50,394 nucleotides of DNA from an uncultured Prevotellaceae bacterium (lineage in GTDB: Bacteria; Bacteroidota; Bacteroidia; Bacteroidales; Bacteroidaceae). A program made the translations under genes and the position numbers. The stretch is from contig CAMHEL010000009.1 in assembly GCA_946184125.1 (NCBI GenBank), forward strand, positions 1 through 50,394, read 5' to 3'. Of this stretch, positions 16,967 to 29,118 are shown one piece after another; within the stretch, counting starts at the first letter, position 1, and each line of letters starts with the position of its first letter. The notes beneath the pieces are model-generated. The model was given only the letters and a program-made list of their open reading frames with translations, made no database searches and was not told where the DNA came from.

Positions 16967-17058
16967 TCCTAATTCCTCATTCCTCATTCCTCATTCCTAA
17001 TTCTTCATTCTAAAAGCTAATCACAAACCTCAAATCTCAAACCTCAAATCTCAAACAT
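16967..17058. repeat. Tandem 7-bp repeats (ATTCCTC and CTCAAAT/C units)
   Basis: Two consecutive short arrays are seen just before the 3' end of the HTCS gene: units of ATTCCTC with drift (ATTCCTA, ATTCTTC), then alternating CTCAAAT and CTCAAAC units. Together with the GGAGTTTA array they fill the junction between the convergent GH27 and HTCS genes. No open frame of note is present. Confidence 0.8.
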
Positions 17059-17065
17059 GAATCAA

Positions 17066-20000
17066 TCATTTTTGGTGTTCTTTCATGTAATCGCGTGGTG
17101 ACATGCCATAGACGCTCTTGAACATGGTGGAGAATGAAGCCGTGTTGGAGAAACCGCAGGCATACACCACGTCGGTGATTTTCACGTTGGGCTTGGTGAG
17201 GAAGTGTGCAGCCTGCTTTAAGCGTAGCTGGCGGATGAAGTCGTGAGGTGTCTGGCCGGTCAGTTCCTTCATCTTGCGGTGGAGGTGGACGCGGCTGATG
17301 CCCACCTCGTCGGCTATCATGTCGACACTGAGGTTGGAGTTGTTGAGATGTTTGTTGATGGTGTTGAGAATGCGTTCCAGGAGTTTCTCGTCGGAGGATT
17401 TCATCTGCACGTCATCGATTTTCTTCTCCAGATGTTCCGTCTGTCCGTATTTCTGTTTCATCAGGTTACGGGCGGATAGCAGGTTGACGATGGTGCGGCG
17501 GAGAATGTCCATGTTGAATGGTTTGACGATATAGGCATCAGCACCTGTGTCGAGACCCTCCAGTTTGTCTTCGTCCAAATTCTTTGCCGTGAGCAGTACC
17601 ACGGGGATATGGTTGGTCTGAGGGTTGAGTTTCAGTTGCGAGCACAGTGTGTTGCCATCCATTTCCGGCATCATCACATCGCTGAGCACAAGGTCGGGAT
17701 GTGAGCGGTAAACCTCGGCGAGTGCCTCACGGCCATTGGTCACGGCATGCACCTCATAATATTGTGAGAATTCCTGGGTGAGGTAATCGCGGATTTCGTC
17801 GTCGTCCTCGGCAATGACCAGGCAGGGCAGGTCGGAGGAAGATGCTCTCTCGGGCAATGGCTCCAGAGGCATATCCTCAAGTTCGGTCATTACAGGCAGT
17901 ACTTGCTCCTCCTTTTCATCTTTCACGTTGCTGATTTCTTCTGGTTTGAGATGTGCTTTTCCCAGAGGAATGGTGACGACAAACTCCACGCCCTCGTCGG
18001 TGTTGTAGGCCTTGATGGCGCCATAGTGCAGTTCCACGAGTGAGCGGGTGAGGTCGAGTCCTATGCCCGTGCCCGTGTTGCGGTCGTTGGCGCGTGAGGG
18101 CGACTGGTAGAAGCGCTCGAAAATCTTGTCGAGTTTCTCGTGTGGGATGTGTTCTCCATTATCGGATATGGCGATGCGTGCATTTTGTGCGTCGTGGCTC
18201 ACATGTATGCCGATTTTTCCTCCCGGTGGGGTGAATTTGAACGCATTGGAGAGAATGTTGACAATCACCTTGTCGAAGTTCTGACGGTCAATCCATACGG
18301 GCAGCTCATCGGTGTCGTGCTCATAGCTGAGGGTGATATTCTTGGATGTCGCCTGATGGCCGAAGAGGCTGTGGATGTCTTTTACGAAAGCCACGAGGTC
18401 GGTTTCCTGCATGTGCATCTGCATCATACCCTTGTCGATTTTCCGGAGGTCCATCATCTGGTTGATAAGGTGAAGGATGCGCTCCGAGTTACGCTTGATG
18501 GTCTCGTAGATGCCATGACGTTCCGGGTCATTGTCTTTCTTCATGAGTGTGAGCAGTGGCGTGATAATCAGCGTCAGCGGGGTGCGTATTTCGTGGCTGA
18601 TGTTCATGAAGAATCGCAGTTTTGCTTCACCCATCTCCTCGGCATGAATGTGCTCCTGCAGTTTCAGTCGGTCCTGCTCTTTTCTCCTACGGTCGGTGAT
18701 GTAGTACCAGATACCGGTGCCGATGGCGAGCAGGTAGAGGATGAATGCCCAGAAGGTGCGGTACCATGGTGCATGAACCACGACGGTGAACGCACGTTCG
18801 GGTGTGAAATGGTTGTTGCGTTGTGCCTTCACCCGGAAGCGGTATGTGCCGGGCGAGAGATGAGTGAAGGTGAGCTCGTTGACTCCAAGCTGAAGCCGGG
18901 AGAACGGCTCATTGTTGATACTATATAAATAGGTGATGTGCTCGGGGTTGTCGTAGGTGAGGGTTGAGAACTGAATGGAGAAGGTGTTGTCGTGTGATGC
19001 CAGGTCGAAGCGGTCGGCGGCAATGACTGTGGTGTCGCAGATTTGATACCTTCCCGACTTGCTGCTGCTGTTGATGGGTTTGTTGTTAGTGATGAAGGTC
19101 ACCAGTCGCACCTTGGCATTCCATTCCTGCTGTTGGATTCTTTCCGGGTGGAACCATGTGATGCCGCCCACGCCGCCGAAGAGCATAACCACCCGTTTGT
19201 CTCGGTCGGCACGCCATGAGGCCCCGTCGCTGAACTCATTCGACTGCAGTCCGTTGTCAATGAAGAAGTTGGACGTGACACCAGTTTTAGGGTCGAGGCA
19301 GCACAGTCCATGGTCGGTACCTATCCACAGTTGGTGCTTCAGGTCTTGCTCTATGGAGGCGATGCCGTTGTCGGCCAGTCCCTTTTCAGTGTTGAAGAGT
19401 TTGAAACTCTTCTCTTTCATGTCATAACAGTACAGGCCATTGTTGGTGCCTATCCATAGCCGACCGTCGTATTCCTTGGCGATGCGGATGGGCGTGCCGT
19501 AGCTGAGGCAGTTCTTTCCGAAAGTAGAGGTCCAGCTCTCCTTCTTGATGTCGAGGCAGCACACCCCCATGGTTGTTGCCGTGTAGATGCGCTTCCCGTC
19601 GGGTGAGACCGACAGCTGCGAGATGAAGTTGTTGACAATGCTGTTGGCATTGGCGTCATGCGCCGCCTTCTCAGTCGTCGTATAGGCTTTTATCTCGAGG
19701 CTTGTAGGCGTGATGCGGAGCAGTCCGTTGCCCATTGTGGCAATCCACACATATCCCTCGGAACTGGCGGAGTGGCTCGACCTGATGGCGAAGCCGCTGG
19801 CATCGGGGTATGTGGGCATTCTGTGGTAGCCTTGAAGGTTGGCATCGATGTATCCTATGCCCTCGCCATAGCTTCCCACCCAGATGCGCCCGCTGTAGTC
19901 CTCGCAGATGCTCATCACCGTACTTGGGAAATGGTCTTTGAAATGTTTGAGAAGGTTGAGTTTGGAGTCAAGGCAATAGAGGCCGTCTTTGTCGGTTCCC

Positions 20001-21106
20001 ACCCAGCAGCGTCCTTTGCTGTCGATGATGGTGCTGACGACGCAAGCCTGTCCGATGATGTTCTGACTGCCGAATTTATAGCCCATGTAGCCGAATTCCG
20101 ATGTCTCGACCGGTTGCATGAAGATGCCTTTCTGCAGCAGTCCCAGCCAGATGTTTCCTCCATCGTCTTCCACGATGGAATACACCTTGCTCATGGTGAG
20201 GTCTACTTCACGGCTAAAGTAGGGGTTGTCGTTCATCTCTCCCGTCTTGGGGTCGTAGATGGCCACACCTTGTCCGTCGAAGCCGATCATGAGTCGTCCG
20301 TCGCGCCGTCCGTAGAGGGCCGATACCTGCCTTGTTCCCGTCACATCGATATGTGTGAAGCTTCCGCCTTTTGCCGGGCGTGTGAAGACGCCGCTGTTGG
20401 TTGTTCCGGCATAGATGTTGCCTTTCTTGTCCAGGCATAGGGTGCGGACGATGCCACGCTGCTCCTCGGAAGTGAAATATTTCCTTACCTTTGTGCCGTC
20501 GTATTCCAACAAGCCATTGTCGTTAGTGGCAAGCCATACATGTCCGGAAGCGTCTTCCACCATGGCGTGTATGGTGTGGATGTTCCTCAGGCTTCCGTTC
20601 TGCTGTTTTGCCGTTTTGCTGTCGATGACCTTGAGCAGGCCATGGCCCGATGTGCCGGCGAGGATGTCTCCGTTCTTTCTTTGTAGGAAGCATGTCATAT
20701 AGCACGGCACAACACGGTCGTCGATGTCGCGCACTTCCACATCATGGAATTTGTTGCCGTCGTAGGTTTGCAGAGCGCCATACATACCGACATAGAACAG
20801 TCCGTTCTTGTCCTGCATCATGCAGTTGACATAGTTGCTGGCCATTCCCAGCTCTTTGTTCAACTCTTTTTTTATAATATGGAATTGATATCCATCGTAT
20901 TTGTTGAGTCCGTTGCGTGTGACAACCCAAATGAAGCCGTCGCGGTCGAGGTATACTTGATTGGTGAAGCTGCTCGACAACTGTTTGTCGGCATCGAACA
21001 ATTTTCCCGTCTGTGCTGTCATTGGCAATACCATGGTTAAGAGCATGAATGCCAATGACAGCCGACGATAACAATATGAGGATATTTTTAGAGCATCAGA
21101 CTTCAT
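17066..21106 (-). CDS. Hybrid two-component system regulator (HTCS), probable xylan sensor
   Basis: This 1346-residue protein carries a whole signalling pathway. After a signal peptide comes a periplasmic sensor of two-component propeller (Reg_prop) repeats, with recurring motifs such as IWVGSYGEGIGYID, LWIGTNNGLYCYD and LWIGTDHGLCCLD, and a Y_Y_Y domain. A membrane segment lies near residues 783-803 (TFWAFILYLLAIGTGIWYYI). A HisKA domain follows (NISHEIRTPLTL, His near 837), then HATPase_c (NAFKFTPPGGK, TGIGLDLTRSLVELH), a receiver domain (DVMMPEMDG, Asp near 1141), and a C-terminal AraC-type DNA-binding domain. HTCS proteins bind oligosaccharides in the periplasm and switch on nearby polysaccharide loci. 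Its position among xylanase genes makes arabinoxylan oligosaccharides the likely signal; this is inference. Confidence 0.93.
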   Translation of the reverse strand: MKSDALKISSYCYRRLSLAFMLLTMVLPMTAQTGKLFDADKQLSSSFTNQVYLDRDGFIWVVTRNGLNKYDGYQFHIIKKELNKELGMASNYVNCMMQDKNGLFYVGMYGALQTYDGNKFHDVEVRDIDDRVVPCYMTCFLQRKNGDILAGTSGHGLLKVIDSKTAKQQNGSLRNIHTIHAMVEDASGHVWLATNDNGLLEYDGTKVRKYFTSEEQRGIVRTLCLDKKGNIYAGTTNSGVFTRPAKGGSFTHIDVTGTRQVSALYGRRDGRLMIGFDGQGVAIYDPKTGEMNDNPYFSREVDLTMSKVYSIVEDDGGNIWLGLLQKGIFMQPVETSEFGYMGYKFGSQNIIGQACVVSTIIDSKGRCWVGTDKDGLYCLDSKLNLLKHFKDHFPSTVMSICEDYSGRIWVGSYGEGIGYIDANLQGYHRMPTYPDASGFAIRSSHSASSEGYVWIATMGNGLLRITPTSLEIKAYTTTEKAAHDANANSIVNNFISQLSVSPDGKRIYTATTMGVCCLDIKKESWTSTFGKNCLSYGTPIRIAKEYDGRLWIGTNNGLYCYDMKEKSFKLFNTEKGLADNGIASIEQDLKHQLWIGTDHGLCCLDPKTGVTSNFFIDNGLQSNEFSDGASWRADRDKRVVMLFGGVGGITWFHPERIQQQEWNAKVRLVTFITNNKPINSSSKSGRYQICDTTVIAADRFDLASHDNTFSIQFSTLTYDNPEHITYLYSINNEPFSRLQLGVNELTFTHLSPGTYRFRVKAQRNNHFTPERAFTVVVHAPWYRTFWAFILYLLAIGTGIWYYITDRRRKEQDRLKLQEHIHAEEMGEAKLRFFMNISHEIRTPLTLIITPLLTLMKKDNDPERHGIYETIKRNSERILHLINQMMDLRKIDKGMMQMHMQETDLVAFVKDIHSLFGHQATSKNITLSYEHDTDELPVWIDRQNFDKVIVNILSNAFKFTPPGGKIGIHVSHDAQNARIAISDNGEHIPHEKLDKIFERFYQSPSRANDRNTGTGIGLDLTRSLVELHYGAIKAYNTDEGVEFVVTIPLGKAHLKPEEISNVKDEKEEQVLPVMTELEDMPLEPLPERASSSDLPCLVIAEDDDEIRDYLTQEFSQYYEVHAVTNGREALAEVYRSHPDLVLSDVMMPEMDGNTLCSQLKLNPQTNHIPVVLLTAKNLDEDKLEGLDTGADAYIVKPFNMDILRRTIVNLLSARNLMKQKYGQTEHLEKKIDDVQMKSSDEKLLERILNTINKHLNNSNLSVDMIADEVGISRVHLHRKMKELTGQTPHDFIRQLRLKQAAHFLTKPNVKITDVVYACGFSNTASFSTMFKSVYGMSPRDYMKEHQK

Positions 21107-21146
21107 TACTTTCCCAATTTTTTTAGATAAAGTAACATTTATTTTG

Positions 21147-21176
21147 CAAAGATACTCATTTTTTATGAACCGCCAA
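21147..21176 (-). promoter_or_regulatory. Promoter of the HTCS gene
   Basis: On the minus strand, TATCTTTG (21147-21154) lies 19 bp downstream of TTG (21174-21176). Both elements match the Bacteroidota consensus and spacing. The inferred start of transcription gives a leader of about 35 nt. Confidence 0.7.
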
Positions 21177-21398
21177 GTTTTTTCCCTTATTTTTGTATAT
21201 GTTTTGTCATAACCACATTTTTTGATTGTCGGTTATTTATTATCTTTTCTTTTGCTTTTTAACATCCTGTCGACACATTATGATGAGTTTTATATATATA
21301 TAGTTGACATGAAGTAACAATATATCACGCTTTTCTATCTTGTTATTTATTATAAAAAACGTGTTACTTATTGCAAATACGATTTTGAAAAATCATAT

Positions 21399-21406
21399 TA
21401 TCTTTG
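21399..21406 (+). promoter_or_regulatory. -7 promoter element ahead of the GH51 leader
   Basis: TATCTTTG matches TAnnTTTG, and the following CACTCGTAAAATGTTAACG resembles the start region of the SusC gene promoter in this window (TATCTTTG then CCATCGTTAAATTG). No TTG is found at exactly 19 bp; the nearest candidate is 25 bp upstream. It drives either GH51 with a leader of about 540 nt or a separate short RNA. Confidence 0.55.
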
Positions 21407-21411
21407 CACTC

Positions 21412-21780
21412 GTAAAATGTTAACGAATAAATTAGCTTGTTTTTTAGGTTAGGTTGAATTAGACAGACTATGGTTAAGTAGTTTTAGGTTTGTTAGGCGG
21501 GGAGCCGGTTTGAGGCTCCCCACTGACGTTTTAAAAGGAGTCATTTCAACTGTACAAAATGAATTTCTAACTAATTCCGCCGGAGTTCGCTTTTGTGATA
21601 CTCCTATCATAGGAAAAGACTTTTCTGATGATGAGTGCGGGGAAACAACATATATAATATAAGTAATTGACGTCGGAAAGACGTTTGGTTGTAAGGTAAG
21701 TGGACATAATCCCGTATGGGATATTTTTAGAACATCAATTATTGGAGCCTCAGGCTTGTGAAAGTCTGGGGCTTCTTTTC
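21412..21780 (+). ncRNA. Candidate structured leader or small RNA upstream of GH51
   Basis: About 370 bases between a -7 element and a strong terminator carry no credible open frame but several hairpins: GGGGAGCC/GGCTCCCC at 21499-21521, ACGTC/GACGT with a GGAAA loop near 21670-21684, ATCCC/GGGAT at 21709-21722 followed by ATTTTT, and the terminator at 21746-21780. This could be an attenuated 5' leader of the GH51 operon or a free-standing small RNA. Boundaries are inferred from the promoter and terminator only. Confidence 0.35.
21746..21780 (+). terminator. Rho-independent terminator inside the GH51 leader
   Basis: GCCTCAGGCTT (21747-21757) pairs over 11 positions, including two G-U pairs, with AAGTCTGGGGC (21762-21772) around a GTGA loop, and TTCTTTTC follows. 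It stands 174 bp upstream of the GH51 start codon. Confidence 0.6.
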
Positions 21781-21953
21781 AAGAGATAGACCCTTTCCTG
21801 GGATGTTTGATCAAGCAACGACAATTGTGTTCTTCATTTATTGGTTATTATGTGGGTTCTGTTCATGTCGAGGTGTTTTTGACTCTTGGCATGAGAACAC
21901 ACCTTAATATAATTAAGTCTAATAATCATTTATCATTAATATTGACTAACGAT

Positions 21954-23933
21954 ATGAAAAAGAGAAGCATCTTGTTTGCCGCCTGTTTGTCGGCCGCCAT
22001 GGGGTTGTCGGCTCAGAGTCAGATGAAAGCGCCCAAAGGCGGAAAAGCTATTAGCGACCAGCTTATAGGTATCTTCTTCGAGGATATCAGCAGTTCGGCT
22101 GATGGCGGATTGTACGCTGAATTAGTGCAGAACGGTTCTTTCGAGTATTCACCAACAGAAAAGGACGGGTGGGGACCAGGCACCGCTTGGCGACTTGCAC
22201 GTCCGGGCCATTCATTGGGCTATATCACTCCATCCATGGAGCGGCCTTTGAATGCGATGAATCCCACCTATATGCGTCTTCACACCGAGCGTGCGAAGGA
22301 GTATTATGATTATAAAGGCTGGACCGGATTTGGTATCCAGAACGATGGCTTCGACGGCATTTCCGTCAAGGCCGGTGAAAAATACGACTTCTCAGCCTTT
22401 TTCCGCAACATAGGGAATGACAAAAAGGTTCGCGTGGCTCTTGGCATCCCACAAGGGTGGGGCAGAGACCCGCAGTTGCTTGCCGATGCCTCGTTCACCG
22501 TCAGCAGCAAGGATTGGAAAAAGTATGAGGTGACGCTCACTCCGGCAGAGGACTGCAAGAATGCCGTCCTGCTCATTCTTGTTCTCGACAAGGGCGACCT
22601 CGATGTCGACATGGTGTCGCTCATGCCACAGGATACGTTCAAGGGACATGGCCTTCGCAAGGATCTGGCACAGGCTTTGGCCGACCTTCATCCTAAGTTC
22701 ATGAGATTCCCCGGTGGCTGCGTCGTTCATGGTGGTGGCGACGGCTTCTGGGACACCTACCGTTGGAAGACCACCATCGGGCCAAAGGAGCAGCGCCGGG
22801 GCTTGAAGAACACATGGGGATATCACCAGTCGATGGGTCTTGGATACCATGAGTATTTCCAGTTCTGCGAGGACCTCAACATGGAGCCCCTGCCTATCCT
22901 GCCATGTGGCGTCAGCTGTCAGGGCACCAACGGAGGTTGGGGCATGAAAGACCAGGCACAGGATGTGGTGCCCATGAGCGAGATGGATGAGTGGGTGAAT
23001 GAGGCGCTCGACCTCATCGAATGGGCCAACGGTGACCCGAAAACCAGCAAGTGGGCCAAAATCAGGGCCGACAACGGGCATCCCGCACCATTCAACCTCA
23101 AATATCTTGGCCTTGGCAATGAGGAGCGCATCTCTCCCGAATTCATCGAGCGCTTCAAGTACATCTACGAGCGGGTGACCAAGGCACATCCTGAAATCAT
23201 CATCGTGGGAACCGCCGGACCTGGCTCGCACCCAGGAAACCCCGACCTCGATAACGGTTGGAAACTCGCCGAGGAAATCGGTATGCCCATCATTGATGAG
23301 CATTATTATGAGCCCCGCGACTACTTCCTCAACAAGCGGCAGTACGACAACTACCCCAGGGACAGGAAAACCAAAGTCTATCTCGGTGAGTATGCCGCCA
23401 AGGACAAGAAACTCATTGATGCATTGGCCGAAGGCCTCTACCTGCTCCATGTGGAGAAGAATGGCGACGTGGTGTGCATGACTTCCTACGCCCCCCTCTT
23501 CGCGAAGAAAAACGCCACCAACTGGAACCCAGACCTCATCTATTTCGACAATGAGCGCACTTATCCCACCTGCAGCTATTATGTCCAGCAGATGTTCGGC
23601 CTCTCAAGCGGTCAGTACTATTATGGCGACTGTGTCGATATCAAGGAGGCTACCAACCTGCAGGGCCAGAGCGTCGTCCTCAATGTCAAGGAGCGGAAAC
23701 TCTACGTCAAGGTCTGCAATGCCAGTGCCGACAAGAAGGTGGCTGATGTCAACCTTGGCCGTTTCTCACTGAAGAAGATGGCCAAGAAAACGACCCTCAT
23801 CGGCGAGCCAGCGCAGGAGAACAACTACGAGGCACAGCCCATTGCTCCGAAGAGCGAGACCTTCAAACCCAAGAAGAATTTCCAGCTCGAGCTCGAGCCT
23901 TATTCGTTCGTCATGCTCGAATACCAACTCTGA
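21954..23933 (+). CDS. Secreted GH51 alpha-L-arabinofuranosidase with CBM4-like insertion
   Basis: The start is at MKKRSILFAACLSAAMGLSAQ, which is a signal peptide; the open frame further upstream is leader sequence. The 659-residue protein opens with the GH51 motif IGIFFEDISSSADGGLYAELVQNGSFE, then has a CBM_4_9-like beta-sandwich (roughly residues 110-225), then the catalytic barrel. The acid/base is Glu390 in LKYLGLGNEE and the nucleophile Glu479 in KVYLGEYAA. A C-terminal beta domain closes the chain. GH51 enzymes remove arabinofuranose side chains from arabinoxylan or arabinan. The gene faces away from the HTCS and is followed by the GH10-CE1 genes on the same strand, a likely regulon controlled by that HTCS. 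Confidence 0.92.
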   Translation: MKKRSILFAACLSAAMGLSAQSQMKAPKGGKAISDQLIGIFFEDISSSADGGLYAELVQNGSFEYSPTEKDGWGPGTAWRLARPGHSLGYITPSMERPLNAMNPTYMRLHTERAKEYYDYKGWTGFGIQNDGFDGISVKAGEKYDFSAFFRNIGNDKKVRVALGIPQGWGRDPQLLADASFTVSSKDWKKYEVTLTPAEDCKNAVLLILVLDKGDLDVDMVSLMPQDTFKGHGLRKDLAQALADLHPKFMRFPGGCVVHGGGDGFWDTYRWKTTIGPKEQRRGLKNTWGYHQSMGLGYHEYFQFCEDLNMEPLPILPCGVSCQGTNGGWGMKDQAQDVVPMSEMDEWVNEALDLIEWANGDPKTSKWAKIRADNGHPAPFNLKYLGLGNEERISPEFIERFKYIYERVTKAHPEIIIVGTAGPGSHPGNPDLDNGWKLAEEIGMPIIDEHYYEPRDYFLNKRQYDNYPRDRKTKVYLGEYAAKDKKLIDALAEGLYLLHVEKNGDVVCMTSYAPLFAKKNATNWNPDLIYFDNERTYPTCSYYVQQMFGLSSGQYYYGDCVDIKEATNLQGQSVVLNVKERKLYVKVCNASADKKVADVNLGRFSLKKMAKKTTLIGEPAQENNYEAQPIAPKSETFKPKKNFQLELEPYSFVMLEYQL

Positions 23934-23986
23934 TAAGAAGGTGTTTAAAACTTTGGTGTGTTCTATTAATTAAAAAACTCTCTATG

Positions 23987-24118
23987 AATTATCTTTGCTT
24001 GCTTTTGCCTCTTTCCGGCATCTTCCCTTCCAAGTCCTTGGAACGTAGCCCGCTACGCCCCTTCGGCCTTGAAAGTAAATCTGCTCGAAAATAGTCTAAA
24101 AGCAATGCAAAGCTAATT
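23987..24118. mobile_element. MITE-like element with terminal inverted repeats
   Basis: The left end AATTATCTTTGCTTGCTTTT (23987-24006) and the right end (24098-24118) are inverted repeats with one mismatch and one single-base gap. Both ends are flanked by TATG (23983-23986 and 24119-24122), as expected of a 4-bp target duplication. The 132-bp body has no gene but holds small hairpins (TCCAAG/CTTGGA, CGTAGC/GCTACG). The left repeat contains TATCTTTG (23990-23997), a perfect -7 promoter match facing the GH10-CE1 gene. No transposase is encoded. Confidence 0.5.
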
Positions 24119-24156
24119 TATGGAACCCACCTTAACTACTTACCTCTATTGATTAA

Positions 24157-26400
<2,244 letters not shown>

Positions 26401-26462
26401 CCAAGTGGTATGAGGCAATGGAATGCTTCTGCTATAGATACTTTTGATGACCTGCTCATCGT

Positions 26463-26492
26463 CCCCAGACCCTATAGGGTTTGGGGGCTTTT
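26463..26492 (+). terminator. Terminator after the first GH10-CE1 gene
   Basis: CCCCAGACCCTA pairs with TAGGGTTTGGGG (one G-T pair) and is followed by GCTTTT. It lies 62 bp after the stop codon. The hairpin overlaps the end of a small reverse-strand open frame. Confidence 0.6.
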
Positions 26493-26591
26493 GGCTTCGG
26501 GCATATTGTTCTCATCCTTCCTGATGAACACCGTGGCCAAGATGTCGGCGAATTTGTTCGATGCCTTCATTTTTCTCTCTTCAATCTTCAT
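26472..26591 (-). CDS. Possible small protein of 39 residues
   Basis: A reverse-strand ATG opens a 39-residue frame with a charged helix-like N-terminus (MKIEERKMKASNKFADILA), followed by TVFIRKDENNMPEAKSPQTL. The local GC content is higher than in surrounding intergenic DNA, which suggests coding or former coding use. No promoter or ribosome site was identified, no family is recognised, and its end runs into a plus-strand terminator hairpin. It may be a conserved small protein, a gene remnant or chance. Confidence 0.25.
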   Translation of the reverse strand: MKIEERKMKASNKFADILATVFIRKDENNMPEAKSPQTL

Positions 26592-26631
26592 TTTTCCATT
26601 ATACTTTCCGCTATTTCAAACGTCTAAATAA

Positions 26632-28815
<2,184 letters not shown>

Positions 28816-28841
28816 CGATTTTTGAAGATTTCTACAAAAGG

Positions 28842-28876
28842 CGACCCCAAGCTTACCATGGCTTGGGGTCGTTTCG
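28842..28876 (+). terminator. Terminator after the second GH10-CE1 gene
   Basis: A perfect 11-bp stem CGACCCCAAGC / GCTTGGGGTCG with an 8-base loop is followed by TTTCGTT, 26 bp after the stop codon. Confidence 0.75.
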
Positions 28877-28900
28877 TTAGCGAGATGAGAAAGTTTTTTA

Positions 28901-28956
28901 GACTTTAGACTTTAGGCGTTAGACTTTAGACTTTAGACGCTAGACTTTAGACTTTA
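28901..28956. repeat. Tandem 7-bp repeat (GACTTTA units)
   Basis: Eight consecutive 7-bp units are seen: GACTTTA twice, GGCGTTA, GACTTTA twice, GACGCTA, GACTTTA twice. The two variant units break the array at regular third positions, so a 21-bp higher-order period is also visible. The array lies in the junction between the convergent GH10-CE1 and GH43 genes. Confidence 0.9.
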
Positions 28957-28985
28957 GTCCGAAACCATTTGTTCGAAACCATCGA

Positions 28986-29058
28986 ACATACGTCTAAACT
29001 CCTAAACTCCCAAACTCCCTCCAAAAAAACTCCCTCAAAAAAACTCCCCAAAAAGAAT
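28986..29058. repeat. Inverted copy of the GGAGTTTA repeat tract
   Basis: Positions 28986-29019 are the exact reverse complement of 16691-16724 (34 bp). Beyond it, further degenerate CTCC-and-A-rich units (CTCCCTC, CTCCCC separated by A-runs) extend toward 29058. No gene is present. Confidence 0.85.
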
Positions 29059-29061
29059 ACA

Positions 29062-29097
29062 ATTGAGGCTGCAAGGTCATGACCTTGCAGCCTCAAT
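29062..29097 (-). terminator. 36-bp perfect palindrome, terminator of the GH43 operon
   Basis: Two 18-bp arms (ATTGAGGCTGCAAGGTCA and its complement) meet with no spacer. On the minus strand the palindrome is followed by a T-rich tract (TTGTATTCTTTTT), 22 bp downstream of the GH43 stop codon. It works best as a minus-strand terminator. Confidence 0.75.
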
Positions 29098-29118
29098 GAT
29101 GAAGTGGGATAATCTTTT

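Noticed and set aside
21080..21737. 19-bp near-repeat (21080-21098 and 21719-21737, one mismatch)
   Set aside because: One copy lies in the HTCS signal peptide codons and the other in the GH51 leader. With AT-rich sequence, a match like this is expected about once by chance in a window of this size, and flanks do not match.
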